A DNA stretch of 63,905 nucleotides from a virus: the IMG/VR virus record IMGVR_UViG_3300037245_001426, positions 1 to 63,905 of that record, one strand, 5' to 3'. A program made the position numbers and the translations under genes. Shown piece after piece: positions 14,389 to 22,048 of this stretch (positions are counted from its first letter, which is position 1; every line of letters begins with the position of its first letter). The notes beneath the pieces were generated by a model. That model saw nothing but the letters and a program-made list of their open reading frames with translations, was not told the DNA's origin and searched no databases.

Positions 14389-14797
14389 GATCGGTCTCCT
14401 GGTCCCAGAATCGTTCGATTTCAAGGTCAACTTGGTCAGGGTCAGCACAATGAATAATGTTGAACCTGATCGGTTGACCACCTAAGTCGCCCCTAATCGT
14501 CCCAGGTCTAGCGTCGGCGCTATCAGTTGAACCCACCATCGCCCTTACCTGACCGACGATATTATCTGGTCCTTTGAGTACGATACCAATCAAAAGCGAT
14601 AGTGCTAAAAAATGCGCGTTCTTCTCTAGTATGTCTGGCGGCAAATGACCATAATGCTGCCATGCCCATTCGTTACTCTTGCGAGCCATCCGCATCCGAA
14701 TTATATCGAAACGCTTGGCCTCAAATCTGGACAGCACTTCACCCACTAGACGGCGTGCTACACAGTCTGGTTTTAGAATCACGAATGCGGTTTTCAT
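14375..14797 (-). CDS. ndk: Nucleoside diphosphate kinase
   Basis: 140 residues. FVILKPDCVARRLVGEVLS with K9, VGSTDSADARPGTIRGDLG, and NIIHCADP with phosphorylated His116 in place of the usual NxxHGSD. It balances (d)NDP and dNTP pools using ATP. The middle (residues 40-70, the Kpn loop region) is divergent, but catalytic residues are present. It overlaps deoC by 14 bases. dNMP kinase at 31276-31833 would supply its substrates. Confidence 0.87.
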   Translation of the reverse strand: MKTAFVILKPDCVARRLVGEVLSRFEAKRFDIIRMRMARKSNEWAWQHYGHLPPDILEKNAHFLALSLLIGIVLKGPDNIVGQVRAMVGSTDSADARPGTIRGDLGGQPIRFNIIHCADPDQVDLEIERFWDQETDHVYI

Positions 14798-14934
14798 TTG
14801 AAGTCACTTTCTGAAAAAGGAAACTCGATAATAATAGAAAAGAACGCTACGAAAATATGGAATACCTTGGAGCATGTGCAATACTCGAAACCAAATAGCA
14901 CAGATAGCCAATCCCAACGGAAACGTATTCTCAT
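14794..14934 (-). CDS. Hypothetical aromatic-rich small protein (46 aa)
   Basis: MRIRFRWDWLSVLFGFEYC then a Phe- and Ile-rich stretch (VFHIFVAFFSIIIEF) that could associate with the membrane. The start and stop both form ATGA overlaps with neighbours, which supports it as a gene. Function unknown. Confidence 0.55.
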   Translation of the reverse strand: MRIRFRWDWLSVLFGFEYCTCSKVFHIFVAFFSIIIEFPFSESDFK

Positions 14935-15104
14935 TTGTAGTATACTCCAGGAAAATAGACTGACCTAGTTACGTCAATGTCATCGAAGTTCACATCTATG
15001 ACTATATTCACGCCGGCAGTAACAATTGGTATTTTTGATTCTGAACTCTCTACGGTTTTCCCATCCTATATATGCTCAATGCGTAGGATACCATATTCAC
15101 TCAT
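14931..15104 (-). pseudogene. Small gene interrupted by an in-frame amber codon
   Basis: The frame opens MSEYGILRIEHI, meets TAG at codon 13 (15066-15068), then stays open for 44 codons to a TGA. The start (with GGAGGA upstream) overlaps the upstream stop, and the final TGA overlaps the next ATG, so the 57-codon frame has the boundaries of a real gene. The post-amber part (IPIVTAGVNIVIDVNFDDID) looks like a beta-rich protein. Options: recent pseudogene, amber readthrough, or sequence error. Confidence 0.6.
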
Positions 15105-15448
15105 TTGTCGTATCCTCCCATGTATATCCAGAGGTTTGACTTCTTGAATAACTTATCGTACTCACGCTGCGTGGCCGCTGACATTATCCAAATTCCGATA
15201 CCGCCAGCGATCATTTGAGGGAAGAATTCCCACTGTGCTGGTGTGAACTTCCATTTCACAGGCATTTTGACTTCAACCCACCGTGGTCCGTACTTCCGCT
15301 GAAAAATGTACAAATCAGGAAAACCACGCTGATACAGGTTACCTGTGGTCGGCATCACGACCCAGCCACGCTCCCTCAAAAACATCTCTATATTACGCTG
15401 CAAAATAGTTTCTGGTTTTACGTTGCTAGTGATTTTTTGTTTCTGCAC
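15101..15448 (-). CDS. VRR-NUC domain nuclease
   Basis: 115 residues from GTG, with CGGGAGG just upstream; longer upstream readings run through the previous gene. Helix TILQRNIEMFLRERGWVVM, then GFPDLYIF and RWVEVKMP supply the PD...ExK catalytic set. The end (FTPAQWEFFPQM) matches the usual Q-rich recognition helix. VRR-NUC proteins are standalone phage nucleases that cut branched DNA and may resolve replication or recombination intermediates. Confidence 0.82.
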   Translation of the reverse strand: MQKQKITSNVKPETILQRNIEMFLRERGWVVMPTTGNLYQRGFPDLYIFQRKYGPRWVEVKMPVKWKFTPAQWEFFPQMIAGGIGIWIMSAATQREYDKLFKKSNLWIYMGGYDK

Positions 15449-15795
15449 CGTAGCCTCCCGAAGATATTGGGTCGTTTGTTGCGCCACTTCTTTATAAGTG
15501 CGTCCTTGGCCTTGGCCCAAATCTGTTGTTCCTGGAGATCCTTTATCCCCAACAACGTGTACCGCTTCCACACTTCTTCTGGAACTAAGGCGCGCGCCTT
15601 GACCGCTGCAGCAAACTCGTGCGACATTGACAAGTCGTGAAGCCAATCGTAAGCGTCGACTAGTGTACGTAGCTTCTTCCGTTCTACATTGATTTGTAAC
15701 CTCTTTTCCGGAACCCCGGACGCTAGTAGAACAGGACGCATCCCGTCCAACAACTCAGTCAGTTTCTCATGGCATACTTGTAGAGCTTCTGGCAT
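15418..15795 (-). CDS. Hypothetical helical protein (125 aa)
   Basis: Start MPEALQVCHEKLTELLDGM after CAGGAGTGAAC. Almost all helical, Lys/Glu-rich, with EKRLQINVERKKLRTLVDAY and a basic tail. Overlaps the VRR-NUC start by 31 bases. No family recognised; position between polymerase and nuclease suggests a replication accessory. Confidence 0.6.
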   Translation of the reverse strand: MPEALQVCHEKLTELLDGMRPVLLASGVPEKRLQINVERKKLRTLVDAYDWLHDLSMSHEFAAAVKARALVPEEVWKRYTLLGIKDLQEQQIWAKAKDALIKKWRNKRPNIFGRLRCRNKKSLAT

Positions 15796-15797
15796 GT

Positions 15798-16115
15798 TCA
15801 CTCCTGAAGTGCTAAAATCAACTCGGCTTTGCCCATCTTAGAATAATACTTGATACCTCGCATACTGGCCATTTTACGTAAATAATCAAACGGTCGTTTA
15901 TCCAATCCGCTTCCAATCAAAATATTCTCCATCAACAGACGCAACTTATCCGGGTCAGCCTTGTCAATGTAATGCGTGAATTTGTCGCGCTCCCCATCGC
16001 TGGAGATATTCCATACTTCAGTGAACTCATCGCTCTGTATCAAACGGTCCTGGCTCCTGTAATCGCACAATATCAGACGATGCAGTTTACGAAAAATGTT
16101 TACTTGTCCGCCCAA
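15798..16115 (-). CDS. Hypothetical protein with SAP/HeH-like C-terminus (105 aa)
   Basis: TTG start, chosen because GGAGGAGAAATC lies just before it, inside the end of the polymerase gene. The C-terminal helix-extension-helix (RKMASMRGIKYYSKMGKAEL then ILALQE) resembles the HeH/SAP or Rho-N motif, which binds nucleic acid. It may tether the polymerase or a nuclease to DNA; this is inference from position. Confidence 0.6.
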   Translation of the reverse strand: MGGQVNIFRKLHRLILCDYRSQDRLIQSDEFTEVWNISSDGERDKFTHYIDKADPDKLRLLMENILIGSGLDKRPFDYLRKMASMRGIKYYSKMGKAELILALQE

Positions 16116-18358
16116 GATTTCTCCTCCTTTGTCCACTCCATTTTAATCAATGGGATTTGCTCCCGGTAGGACTCAACCTCATCACGTACTATCTCTGCGA
16201 CTTGATCTACAGTTTCTGGTCGTTGTGCGACGTGGATTTCGTCATGGATGTTTAGTGGCTGTACTACCCACTGTGATACCCCTATTGGTTGAATATCCCA
16301 AATCTTGCGTTGGACAGCTTTTGTTATTTGTGCGCCCGAACTCTGTATCCTATGGTTAGCAGCGGCCCGCATGTTGGACGCTTGTACCGCGAACGCTGCT
16401 GCAAACATAGCAGATCTGCATGCGCCCGCAGCAGTTTGCAATCGGTCACGACGCTTGACTTTGATTCTGACATACTCCCACGCTTTCGGTGGACTCTCAC
16501 CTAACTGGAACAACGCCTTGCAGACCTTGTTCTCAAGAGTGAAATACCTTTTGAATCCAAGTAACGACTCAATATGCTCGGCCGGCTCATGCCATATTAC
16601 TTGTGATCCAATGCCACCGGGTTGGCGCATTGAACAGAATTGATCGAAAATCCTCTTTCTAGCGCGCCCAACTCCAGGGTATCGTTTAGCGAAACCCTCG
16701 CTGGCTTTGATGGCGATGTCTTCATCGATACCGAGCTTCTTTGCCATTCCTTCTGGAGTTCCGCCGTATAGGTTCAGGAAGATTCCGCGCTTACCATCAT
16801 TGTAATGGTTGGTAGTTCCCTTAGTGGCCATCACCTGTTCGTATGGTATATCAAAAAGTTGCTCTGCGAATAGGCCGTGTATCTTTTTACCTGCCATAAG
16901 GTCTGCGCGTAGCTTGTCGCACTTATAGTCAGCTTCCGCCAGCACAATCTCAAAAGCGTCGAAGTCACCGCCGCTCAGTACGAATCCACAATCAAAATCA
17001 GCCAAAGGAAAACAGCGTCTGACGTAATCATCATTCTTAATTCCTTGTGCGTTCAGATCGTCAGCGCCGGACATTCTTGAAGACTTGGTTCCGATTACCT
17101 TCAAGGACGCATGGAACCTCTTAGCCAGGATTAGCTTGTCGTAGTTCTCAATCTCCTTTGCAGCCCGCCTGGACTCTAGGACACTTCTAGCCCTGACTGC
17201 CGCTGGGTGAGGTTCACCGTCGTCTGACAACCACCCTAGTGAATGATCCCAGGTACCTGAAGAATCATTCCCCGAGATTGATTCTAAAATCTCCTTACCT
17301 GTGCCCCCGTGCAAGACAATAATCTCATCCTCGTCCATTACCTCTTTGAGGTACTTCTTAACAACACCTGGAGCGGTAGGTGTGGTTCCTTTTAGAATCA
17401 ATGCCTTCTGTCGCAATTCTATCAGTTTAGGCAGGTCGACTGAGAATCCTTTCCATCGGACGGCGGCCACCATGCACGCTAACTCACTGTCATCGTCTCC
17501 TGGTTCCGGGCTTCCGAAGTATTCATACAACCCTCGTGTGTACGTTACATCATCCTCGGCGTACTGCCGCGCCAGAGTATGGTACTTCCAGTGTGATATG
17601 TGAGACTGTATCCACCTCGGCCACGCATTCTTCCAATCGTCCGGGGTTCCTACTGCCAGTGCGTAGGGAGCGTAACCGTACTCTTTGATCTTTTCAGAAT
17701 CTGGGCTGATGTCAGTATACCGCAACAGTACGTCTTCCTTGATGTTCAGTGCGTGTTTAGCCAACTCTTTCAATTGCCCAGACGGGTGGAGGGTCAGAAC
17801 AATATCCTTGAAGTTAGGATCTAGTTCCCCGTCCGACTTGAAACAATCAGCAATCTTCCATTGTGTGGCACGCTTGTCTTTACGCTTGGCAAAGAATATG
17901 TCGTCCAGATGAATTACCCTCTCCAACTCGTCGCAGACCAGACCAGAAAGTCTGGTAGGAATGCGTTTGACCCTGATCGGGTGGCGTTTCATCAGATTCT
18001 GGTACTTACCTTTACGCGCGTGCAGCATTATGTCGCAGGCCGAAGCAGGTTTGATGCAGAAATCAGAAGCTCTGGCTTTCTCCTCAAGGATTGCTATCTC
18101 ATTGATGTGCTGCTCTGGGATCTTGTCATAATCATCGACCAAGGATAATGTGGTGTAACACTTGGAGATGTGAAACCAGTCGAACGCAAGATTGAATCCG
18201 CATACTGGCTTTGATGCTAGCCACTCCAGCAGTTGCAACGTCTCTCCAATTGGGTTCTTCCAAATATCCCACTTAACGATTGGGCCGTCATCCTCTGCGT
18301 ATTGCAAAAGGACAGCGAAACCGTGGAGGCCGCAAGTTTCTGTATCGAAGAATATCAT
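16100..18358 (-). CDS. Family A DNA polymerase with 3'-5' exonuclease domain
   Basis: 752 residues. Exonuclease: IFFDTETCG (D5, E7), CGFNLAFDWF (D60), YAEDDVTYTRG (Y266, D270). Polymerase motif A is SGGDFDAFEIVLA (D465, E470); motif B region is KRGIFLNLYGG with K523; motif C is LNIHDEIHV (H704, D705, E706). No 5' nuclease domain, as in T7-like polymerases. The start MIFFDTETCG has CATAGGACTACC upstream. It is the replicative polymerase of this phage, working with PrimPol-helicase, SNF2 helicase and ligase. Motif A has Phe where most have Tyr-Ser-Gln; motif B is shorter in Arg/Lys than usual. Confidence 0.93.
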   Translation of the reverse strand: MIFFDTETCGLHGFAVLLQYAEDDGPIVKWDIWKNPIGETLQLLEWLASKPVCGFNLAFDWFHISKCYTTLSLVDDYDKIPEQHINEIAILEEKARASDFCIKPASACDIMLHARKGKYQNLMKRHPIRVKRIPTRLSGLVCDELERVIHLDDIFFAKRKDKRATQWKIADCFKSDGELDPNFKDIVLTLHPSGQLKELAKHALNIKEDVLLRYTDISPDSEKIKEYGYAPYALAVGTPDDWKNAWPRWIQSHISHWKYHTLARQYAEDDVTYTRGLYEYFGSPEPGDDDSELACMVAAVRWKGFSVDLPKLIELRQKALILKGTTPTAPGVVKKYLKEVMDEDEIIVLHGGTGKEILESISGNDSSGTWDHSLGWLSDDGEPHPAAVRARSVLESRRAAKEIENYDKLILAKRFHASLKVIGTKSSRMSGADDLNAQGIKNDDYVRRCFPLADFDCGFVLSGGDFDAFEIVLAEADYKCDKLRADLMAGKKIHGLFAEQLFDIPYEQVMATKGTTNHYNDGKRGIFLNLYGGTPEGMAKKLGIDEDIAIKASEGFAKRYPGVGRARKRIFDQFCSMRQPGGIGSQVIWHEPAEHIESLLGFKRYFTLENKVCKALFQLGESPPKAWEYVRIKVKRRDRLQTAAGACRSAMFAAAFAVQASNMRAAANHRIQSSGAQITKAVQRKIWDIQPIGVSQWVVQPLNIHDEIHVAQRPETVDQVAEIVRDEVESYREQIPLIKMEWTKEEKSWADK

Positions 18359-18365
18359 GGTAGTC

Positions 18366-18449
18366 CTATGATACAAGCCAAACGTAAAACAATACTGACC
18401 GCGCTAGTATGGCCAACGTACCGGACTCGAATTGGTAAGTTACGTTCAC
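18366..18449 (-). CDS. Membrane micro-protein (27 aa)
   Basis: GTG start overlapping the stop of the preceding gene (GTGA), with AGGAGGGTGATA upstream, a very strong site. MNVTYQFESGTLAILARSVL then FYVWLVS; hydrophobic second half. It ends eight bases before the polymerase start. First or last of a series of membrane micro-proteins. Confidence 0.5.
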   Translation of the reverse strand: MNVTYQFESGTLAILARSVLFYVWLVS

Positions 18450-19069
18450 ACTATCACCCTCCTAAAGAATCTTGAGGTACGCTTCCTAAGATGATATCGC
18501 CCTGTTACCTTGTCGGCAGTCACTTCCTCCATTTTTTGAATGAGTAGCTCAAGCTGTTCGTTGTCATGCTCCAGTTGTTGGTTGCGTGACTCTATAGTCC
18601 TAATGTACTCTTGTAGCATTTCAGACGTTCGGCAAACTCGCTGGTACTCGCGATAAAGTCTCTGTGCTGATTCATTCAACGTATCGAAATCAGCTTCAGA
18701 TTGGGCTAGACCGGCTTCCTGGGATGCGATCGTGGCTGCTTGTGTCTCGATCGTGGCTGCTTGTGTCTCGACCGTGGATGCTTGTGCCTTAGCTGTTAAT
18801 GCCTGCGTTGTCAGCGTGTACTCCAGCCCTGTAATGACATTAAAATGATCGCCAAACAGGTACATCTGTGACTCAATTATTTTTGATTGTGAGGCAGCGA
18901 CCTTTTCCTGGGAATCGATTGTGTTAGTTTGGTCAGCCACGCACTCAACCAATACCTGTATGTGCTCCTGTGAGTCGCGAATTTTGTCAACATTGACGTG
19001 TATCGCCACAATTGACAGTAGGATCAAGGCCACGGCAGTGGTCACGAAGGTGGTACAGAAATACTTCAT
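18446..19069 (-). CDS. Membrane-anchored coiled-coil protein with internal repeats (207 aa)
   Basis: Residues 5-26 form one membrane span (TTAVALILLSIVAIHV). The rest is a long coiled coil, with three near-identical 7-residue repeats (TVETQAA, TIETQAA, TIASQEA; DNA repeat at 18729-18785), then a heptad-rich helix ending in a basic tail (RYHLRKRTSRFFRR). Probably anchored in the inner membrane with the coil in the periplasm or cytoplasm, like spanins or host-envelope effectors. Family unknown. Confidence 0.65.
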   Translation of the reverse strand: MKYFCTTFVTTAVALILLSIVAIHVNVDKIRDSQEHIQVLVECVADQTNTIDSQEKVAASQSKIIESQMYLFGDHFNVITGLEYTLTTQALTAKAQASTVETQAATIETQAATIASQEAGLAQSEADFDTLNESAQRLYREYQRVCRTSEMLQEYIRTIESRNQQLEHDNEQLELLIQKMEEVTADKVTGRYHLRKRTSRFFRRVIV

Positions 19070-19090
19070 TACGACTCCTGGATTTGAGAA

Positions 19091-19225
19091 TTAAAATTGG
19101 AAAGGTCGGAAAAACACCCCTATAGAAGCGGAGATAATATACATGGCACGTAAGAACAAAACTGCAACAGTTACCACTGCTGCCAATATCAACAAAAGTT
19201 CGGCCAATTCCCCTACTGACTTCAT
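19091..19225 (-). CDS. Membrane micro-protein (44 aa)
   Basis: MKSVGELAELLLILAAVVTV followed by more hydrophobic residues and a short aromatic tail. One span; ATG overlaps the upstream stop. Part of the four-gene run 19091-19524. Confidence 0.6.
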   Translation of the reverse strand: MKSVGELAELLLILAAVVTVAVLFLRAMYIISASIGVFFRPFQF

Positions 19226-19323
19226 AGCCACACCCCACTTAGTGAGGCTATCATAGCTACAATACCCATCCACAAGAACGTTATAACTACGACCATCGAC
19301 ATGAATGCTACGATCTTTTTCAT
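19222..19323 (-). CDS. Membrane micro-protein (33 aa)
   Basis: MKKIVAFMSMVVVITFLWMG then a second hydrophobic stretch. Basic start, one span. Coupled to both neighbours by overlapping or adjacent codons. Confidence 0.6.
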   Translation of the reverse strand: MKKIVAFMSMVVVITFLWMGIVAMIASLSGVWL

Positions 19324-19324
19324 G

Positions 19325-19420
19325 TTACTCCAACAGTGCTTTCAATGCGGGTTCGACTAAGAAGAAGCCGATTGTAAATGTCACAATGCTGATGACCAGT
19401 AACAGTGTAAATCGTTTCAT
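19325..19420 (-). CDS. Membrane micro-protein (31 aa)
   Basis: MKRFTLLLVISIVTFTIGFF then VEPALKALLE. GGAGGATCAT precedes the ATG. One span with a charged C-terminal tail. Confidence 0.6.
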   Translation of the reverse strand: MKRFTLLLVISIVTFTIGFFLVEPALKALLE

Positions 19421-19524
19421 ATGATCCTCCAAATAAGTGTTAACACATTTGCGGCCAAGAAAGTGGCGATGACCAAAGACACACCAATCAAGCATGCCAA
19501 AGACATTTCCAGGAATTTGTTCAT
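19417..19524 (-). CDS. Membrane micro-protein (35 aa)
   Basis: MNKFLEMSLACLIGVSLVIA continuing hydrophobic to WRII. The start overlaps the ParB-like gene stop; the stop overlaps the next micro-protein start. One span. Confidence 0.6.
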   Translation of the reverse strand: MNKFLEMSLACLIGVSLVIATFLAANVLTLIWRII

Positions 19525-20471
19525 GCCAGTGCCTTCACCCCGGAGATTGGAATATCGTAATCGATTCCCTTCTCCTCAGCATAGGCTCTGATGTCAAAGT
19601 ACAAGTCCGCCGTGCTGATTTCACCATTAGCCCAAGCACCGAAGCGGGTATGCAAACCGAATCCGACGGTGTCGCCCATGTGTTCGATCATTTCCTGGAC
19701 GATGTTCTTTGGCTGGCGTCTCTTCTTGAAGGGGTCTGTGGCAATGGACTTACCGACGCTGATGCCTTTCTCTCCTCGAAGCCTAGCGTCCTTGATCTTC
19801 TTAACAGCCTCAAACTGTTGATCAGGATCTTTTAGTCCGTAGATTTCCTTGATCTGGTACTGATTCAGCAGACCCGCCGAAGCCTCGTTCTGAATTTCCG
19901 CGGGAAGGTCCAGCAGATTATACCGAACCTGAACCCAACTCATCGAGACGCCAAGTGCCTCAGACGTCTGCCGCCTGTTCAGCCCCAAGTCTTTCAGATG
20001 CTTGATCGCCTTGGCTTCCTGCGTAATATCAAGCGCCTGTCGCTTGAGATTCTCGCCAAGATTAACAAGGCGAGCCTGGATCTCGGTCAAGCCGACCTTG
20101 ATCATGCACGGTATCGTTGCCGTTTTGCTGATCCTGAATGCAGCATGGCGTCTGTGGCCAGCTACGATTCTAAAATCAAAACCGTCTGCCAAACCATCAG
20201 TGTCGAACGCTGGTTGTACGGCAATTGGAAACTGTAGACCGTACTGGTCGATGTCCTTAATCAGATCCACCACGTCAATTGGCATGATCGTACCGCGGCA
20301 ATTGAAATCTGCGTCGGAATAAATCCGACTCATATCAATCTGAACGACCGAGTACTCGTTCAGTACATCTTTTACACTGCCCGCCCAGCTACACACACTG
20401 CAGCGTGCTATTTCTTTGAGGTTGAAATCTTCCTCGTGAAGCTCACGGTAACACTTAGGACAAAGGTTCAT
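19521..20471 (-). CDS. ParB-like protein with N-terminal zinc ribbon
   Basis: 316 residues. Residues 4-27 form a C4 ribbon (CPKC...CSVC then W-A-G). Residues about 42-150 are a ParB/sulfiredoxin-like domain with GHRRHAAF (105-112), the nucleotide-binding box, and residues near 165-195 a helix-turn-helix (NRRQTSEALGVSMSWVQVRY). ParB proteins bind palindromic sites and, with CTP, spread on DNA. This one may bind the dispersed GATTYYRRAATC sites; that is inference. The zinc ribbon is very like the two proteins encoded just upstream. No ParA ATPase is seen, so partition of a plasmid-like prophage is unlikely. Confidence 0.8.
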   Translation of the reverse strand: MNLCPKCYRELHEEDFNLKEIARCSVCSWAGSVKDVLNEYSVVQIDMSRIYSDADFNCRGTIMPIDVVDLIKDIDQYGLQFPIAVQPAFDTDGLADGFDFRIVAGHRRHAAFRISKTATIPCMIKVGLTEIQARLVNLGENLKRQALDITQEAKAIKHLKDLGLNRRQTSEALGVSMSWVQVRYNLLDLPAEIQNEASAGLLNQYQIKEIYGLKDPDQQFEAVKKIKDARLRGEKGISVGKSIATDPFKKRRQPKNIVQEMIEHMGDTVGFGLHTRFGAWANGEISTADLYFDIRAYAEEKGIDYDIPISGVKALA

Positions 20472-20637
20472 TCAAGTTCTCCTTGTATACCGGGTGATCG
20501 TATACCGCATCTGAACGCGGGCCGGTCCAAACGCATTCGTTACATTTGAGATCAACATCCAAAGATCCGTGCTCGTAATAATAATCCAAATCGCTACAAA
20601 TTACATTGCGGCAAGTGGGGCACAGAAAGTTATTCAT
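20455..20637 (-). CDS. Zinc-ribbon protein (60 aa)
   Basis: MNNFLCPTCRNVICSDLDYY with CPTC, then CNECVWTG later: the same C-P-x-C...C-x-x-C-x-W-x-G framework as 20640-20792 and the ParB-like N-terminus. A metal-bound module that probably contacts nucleic acid or protein. Overlaps the ParB-like start by 17 bases. Confidence 0.68.
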   Translation of the reverse strand: MNNFLCPTCRNVICSDLDYYYEHGSLDVDLKCNECVWTGPRSDAVYDHPVYKENLNEPLS

Positions 20638-20639
20638 AG

Positions 20640-20792
20640 TTATTCCAATACAGTCGGCTTTTGGTCTAGCGCGTCTTTATCAGCGCCCACCCACTTGCAG
20701 TTAAAGCACCTAACTAAATCTAGTTGTGGATTCGTATCATGCTTACGCAGTACTTCGTGTATCACATGATGGCAACGTGGACAGTAAGTCAT
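20640..20792 (-). CDS. Zinc-ribbon protein (50 aa)
   Basis: MTYCPRCHHVIHEVLRKHD, then CFNCKWVGADKDAL. Third member of the tandem ribbon family. ATG overlaps the metallophosphoesterase stop. It ends close to the next ribbon gene, so the three ribbons arose by tandem duplication. Confidence 0.66.
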   Translation of the reverse strand: MTYCPRCHHVIHEVLRKHDTNPQLDLVRCFNCKWVGADKDALDQKPTVLE

Positions 20793-22048
20793 TCGAGTTC
20801 TCCTTGGATATTGACGTGGTAACGGTTAGGTCCGAGATGCTCTTTCTCAGTTCTCAACAGCATCTTCAATCGCCACGAGATACCTCGGTCTTTATGCACG
20901 CCAAAGATCCATTGGCTCGGCTCGTTCGCCACTGACAACGATTCGTACGCATACGGCGAGGTAGCGGTCCAAGATCCATTGATTATTACTTCGCCGCCGA
21001 CTGCGTCTTGCGTGGCCGGAGAATGGAAGTGTGCGAAACAGAAGTAGTTAGCTTGCCGATTCTGGACCGTACTAAGTGCCATCAGACGCCGAGTTTTTCG
21101 CTCGATGCCGTACCACGGAATACCGTTCCAGGACCGTACATCATCACCATGCGATACGTAAAAGCCGTAGCCCTCGATATCCAGGCACGCGGAGAAGGAA
21201 TCAGGAATCAGGAATTCTACGTTCTCTATGTTGGCACACGTCATCAAGGCAGTCTGAGCTACCAAGTAGTCCCAATTGTCGTGCGCTCCATGGTAATCCT
21301 TCTTCTGGCTTCGCCGACCGTGGTTACCAGGAAGATACAGAATCTTGATCTTATTGAAGTGGGGAGCCAAGTCCCTTAGCATCAGGGAGTGAAGTTGTCC
21401 TACCGCAAAGGCGTTCTTGAATGAATTACGGTACGCACTGTGGTCGGTGGCACCGTGAATGTCGCCGGACACATGGTCCCCATTCGCTAGGATGATCAAC
21501 TCTGGGAAATAGTAGTTGGCCAACGTGTTCTTCGTGAACTTGAGTAGAGTATCAACGTACTCTTCAGCGCGGCGGCAAGCGATTCTAAAATCAAACCGCT
21601 CCAAACCCCCAACCTGATGCGGAAGAATGATCGAGTCCGCGTGCTCGTCAGACAGATTTGCGACCAAAGTTTCCCTTATCAGCTTCTTGTCCGTACACAC
21701 CTTTTTAACCGTAGGCAATGGGGTTATGGGCGTGACCACCGTGTGCATTTCGTCTACCAGCGCCTCGAAGACACTGTTATCGCGCTGTGCCGCCTTGTAA
21801 GCCAGCTTGCACCGCCTAACTTGGTCGCTTAGCGCTACATTCTGGGCCTCCAACTTGAGAATCCTCTCATTAGTCGGGTCAGCCTGTTCCTTCACAGCCG
21901 GAATATCGACCGACGCCAGGCCATTTTTGACTTTGGAGACGTAACCTTGGCTCACTCCGTGCTTTTTGCTGATCTTAGACTGGGACATAGTTCCAATATC
22001 GGCGGCGATTGCGTCAATCAACTCTTGTGATTTCTTAACGGCTGGCAT
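20789..22048 (-). CDS. Calcineurin-like metallophosphoesterase with N-terminal HTH
   Basis: 419 residues from MPAVKKSQELID, with GAAGGAGCCC upstream. Residues about 10-45 form a resolvase-like HTH (MSQSKISKKHGVSQGYVSKV), then a short coiled coil. The enzyme core has LSDEHAD (Glu for the usual second ligand position), ANGDHVSGDIH, YLPGNHGR, VSHGDD and FAHFHS, which are the metal and phosphate ligands of the calcineurin superfamily. It may be a nuclease or a phosphatase; SbcD/Mre11-type DNA end processing is plausible given its HTH and neighbours. Confidence 0.82.
   Translation of the reverse strand: MPAVKKSQELIDAIAADIGTMSQSKISKKHGVSQGYVSKVKNGLASVDIPAVKEQADPTNERILKLEAQNVALSDQVRRCKLAYKAAQRDNSVFEALVDEMHTVVTPITPLPTVKKVCTDKKLIRETLVANLSDEHADSIILPHQVGGLERFDFRIACRRAEEYVDTLLKFTKNTLANYYFPELIILANGDHVSGDIHGATDHSAYRNSFKNAFAVGQLHSLMLRDLAPHFNKIKILYLPGNHGRRSQKKDYHGAHDNWDYLVAQTALMTCANIENVEFLIPDSFSACLDIEGYGFYVSHGDDVRSWNGIPWYGIERKTRRLMALSTVQNRQANYFCFAHFHSPATQDAVGGEVIINGSWTATSPYAYESLSVANEPSQWIFGVHKDRGISWRLKMLLRTEKEHLGPNRYHVNIQGELE

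Noticed and set aside
18361-18450. T-loop-like TTCGAGTCC on the minus strand suggesting a tRNA
   Set aside because: Stem pairs in only three positions, with no acceptor or anticodon stem around it; a coding micro-gene explains the stretch better.
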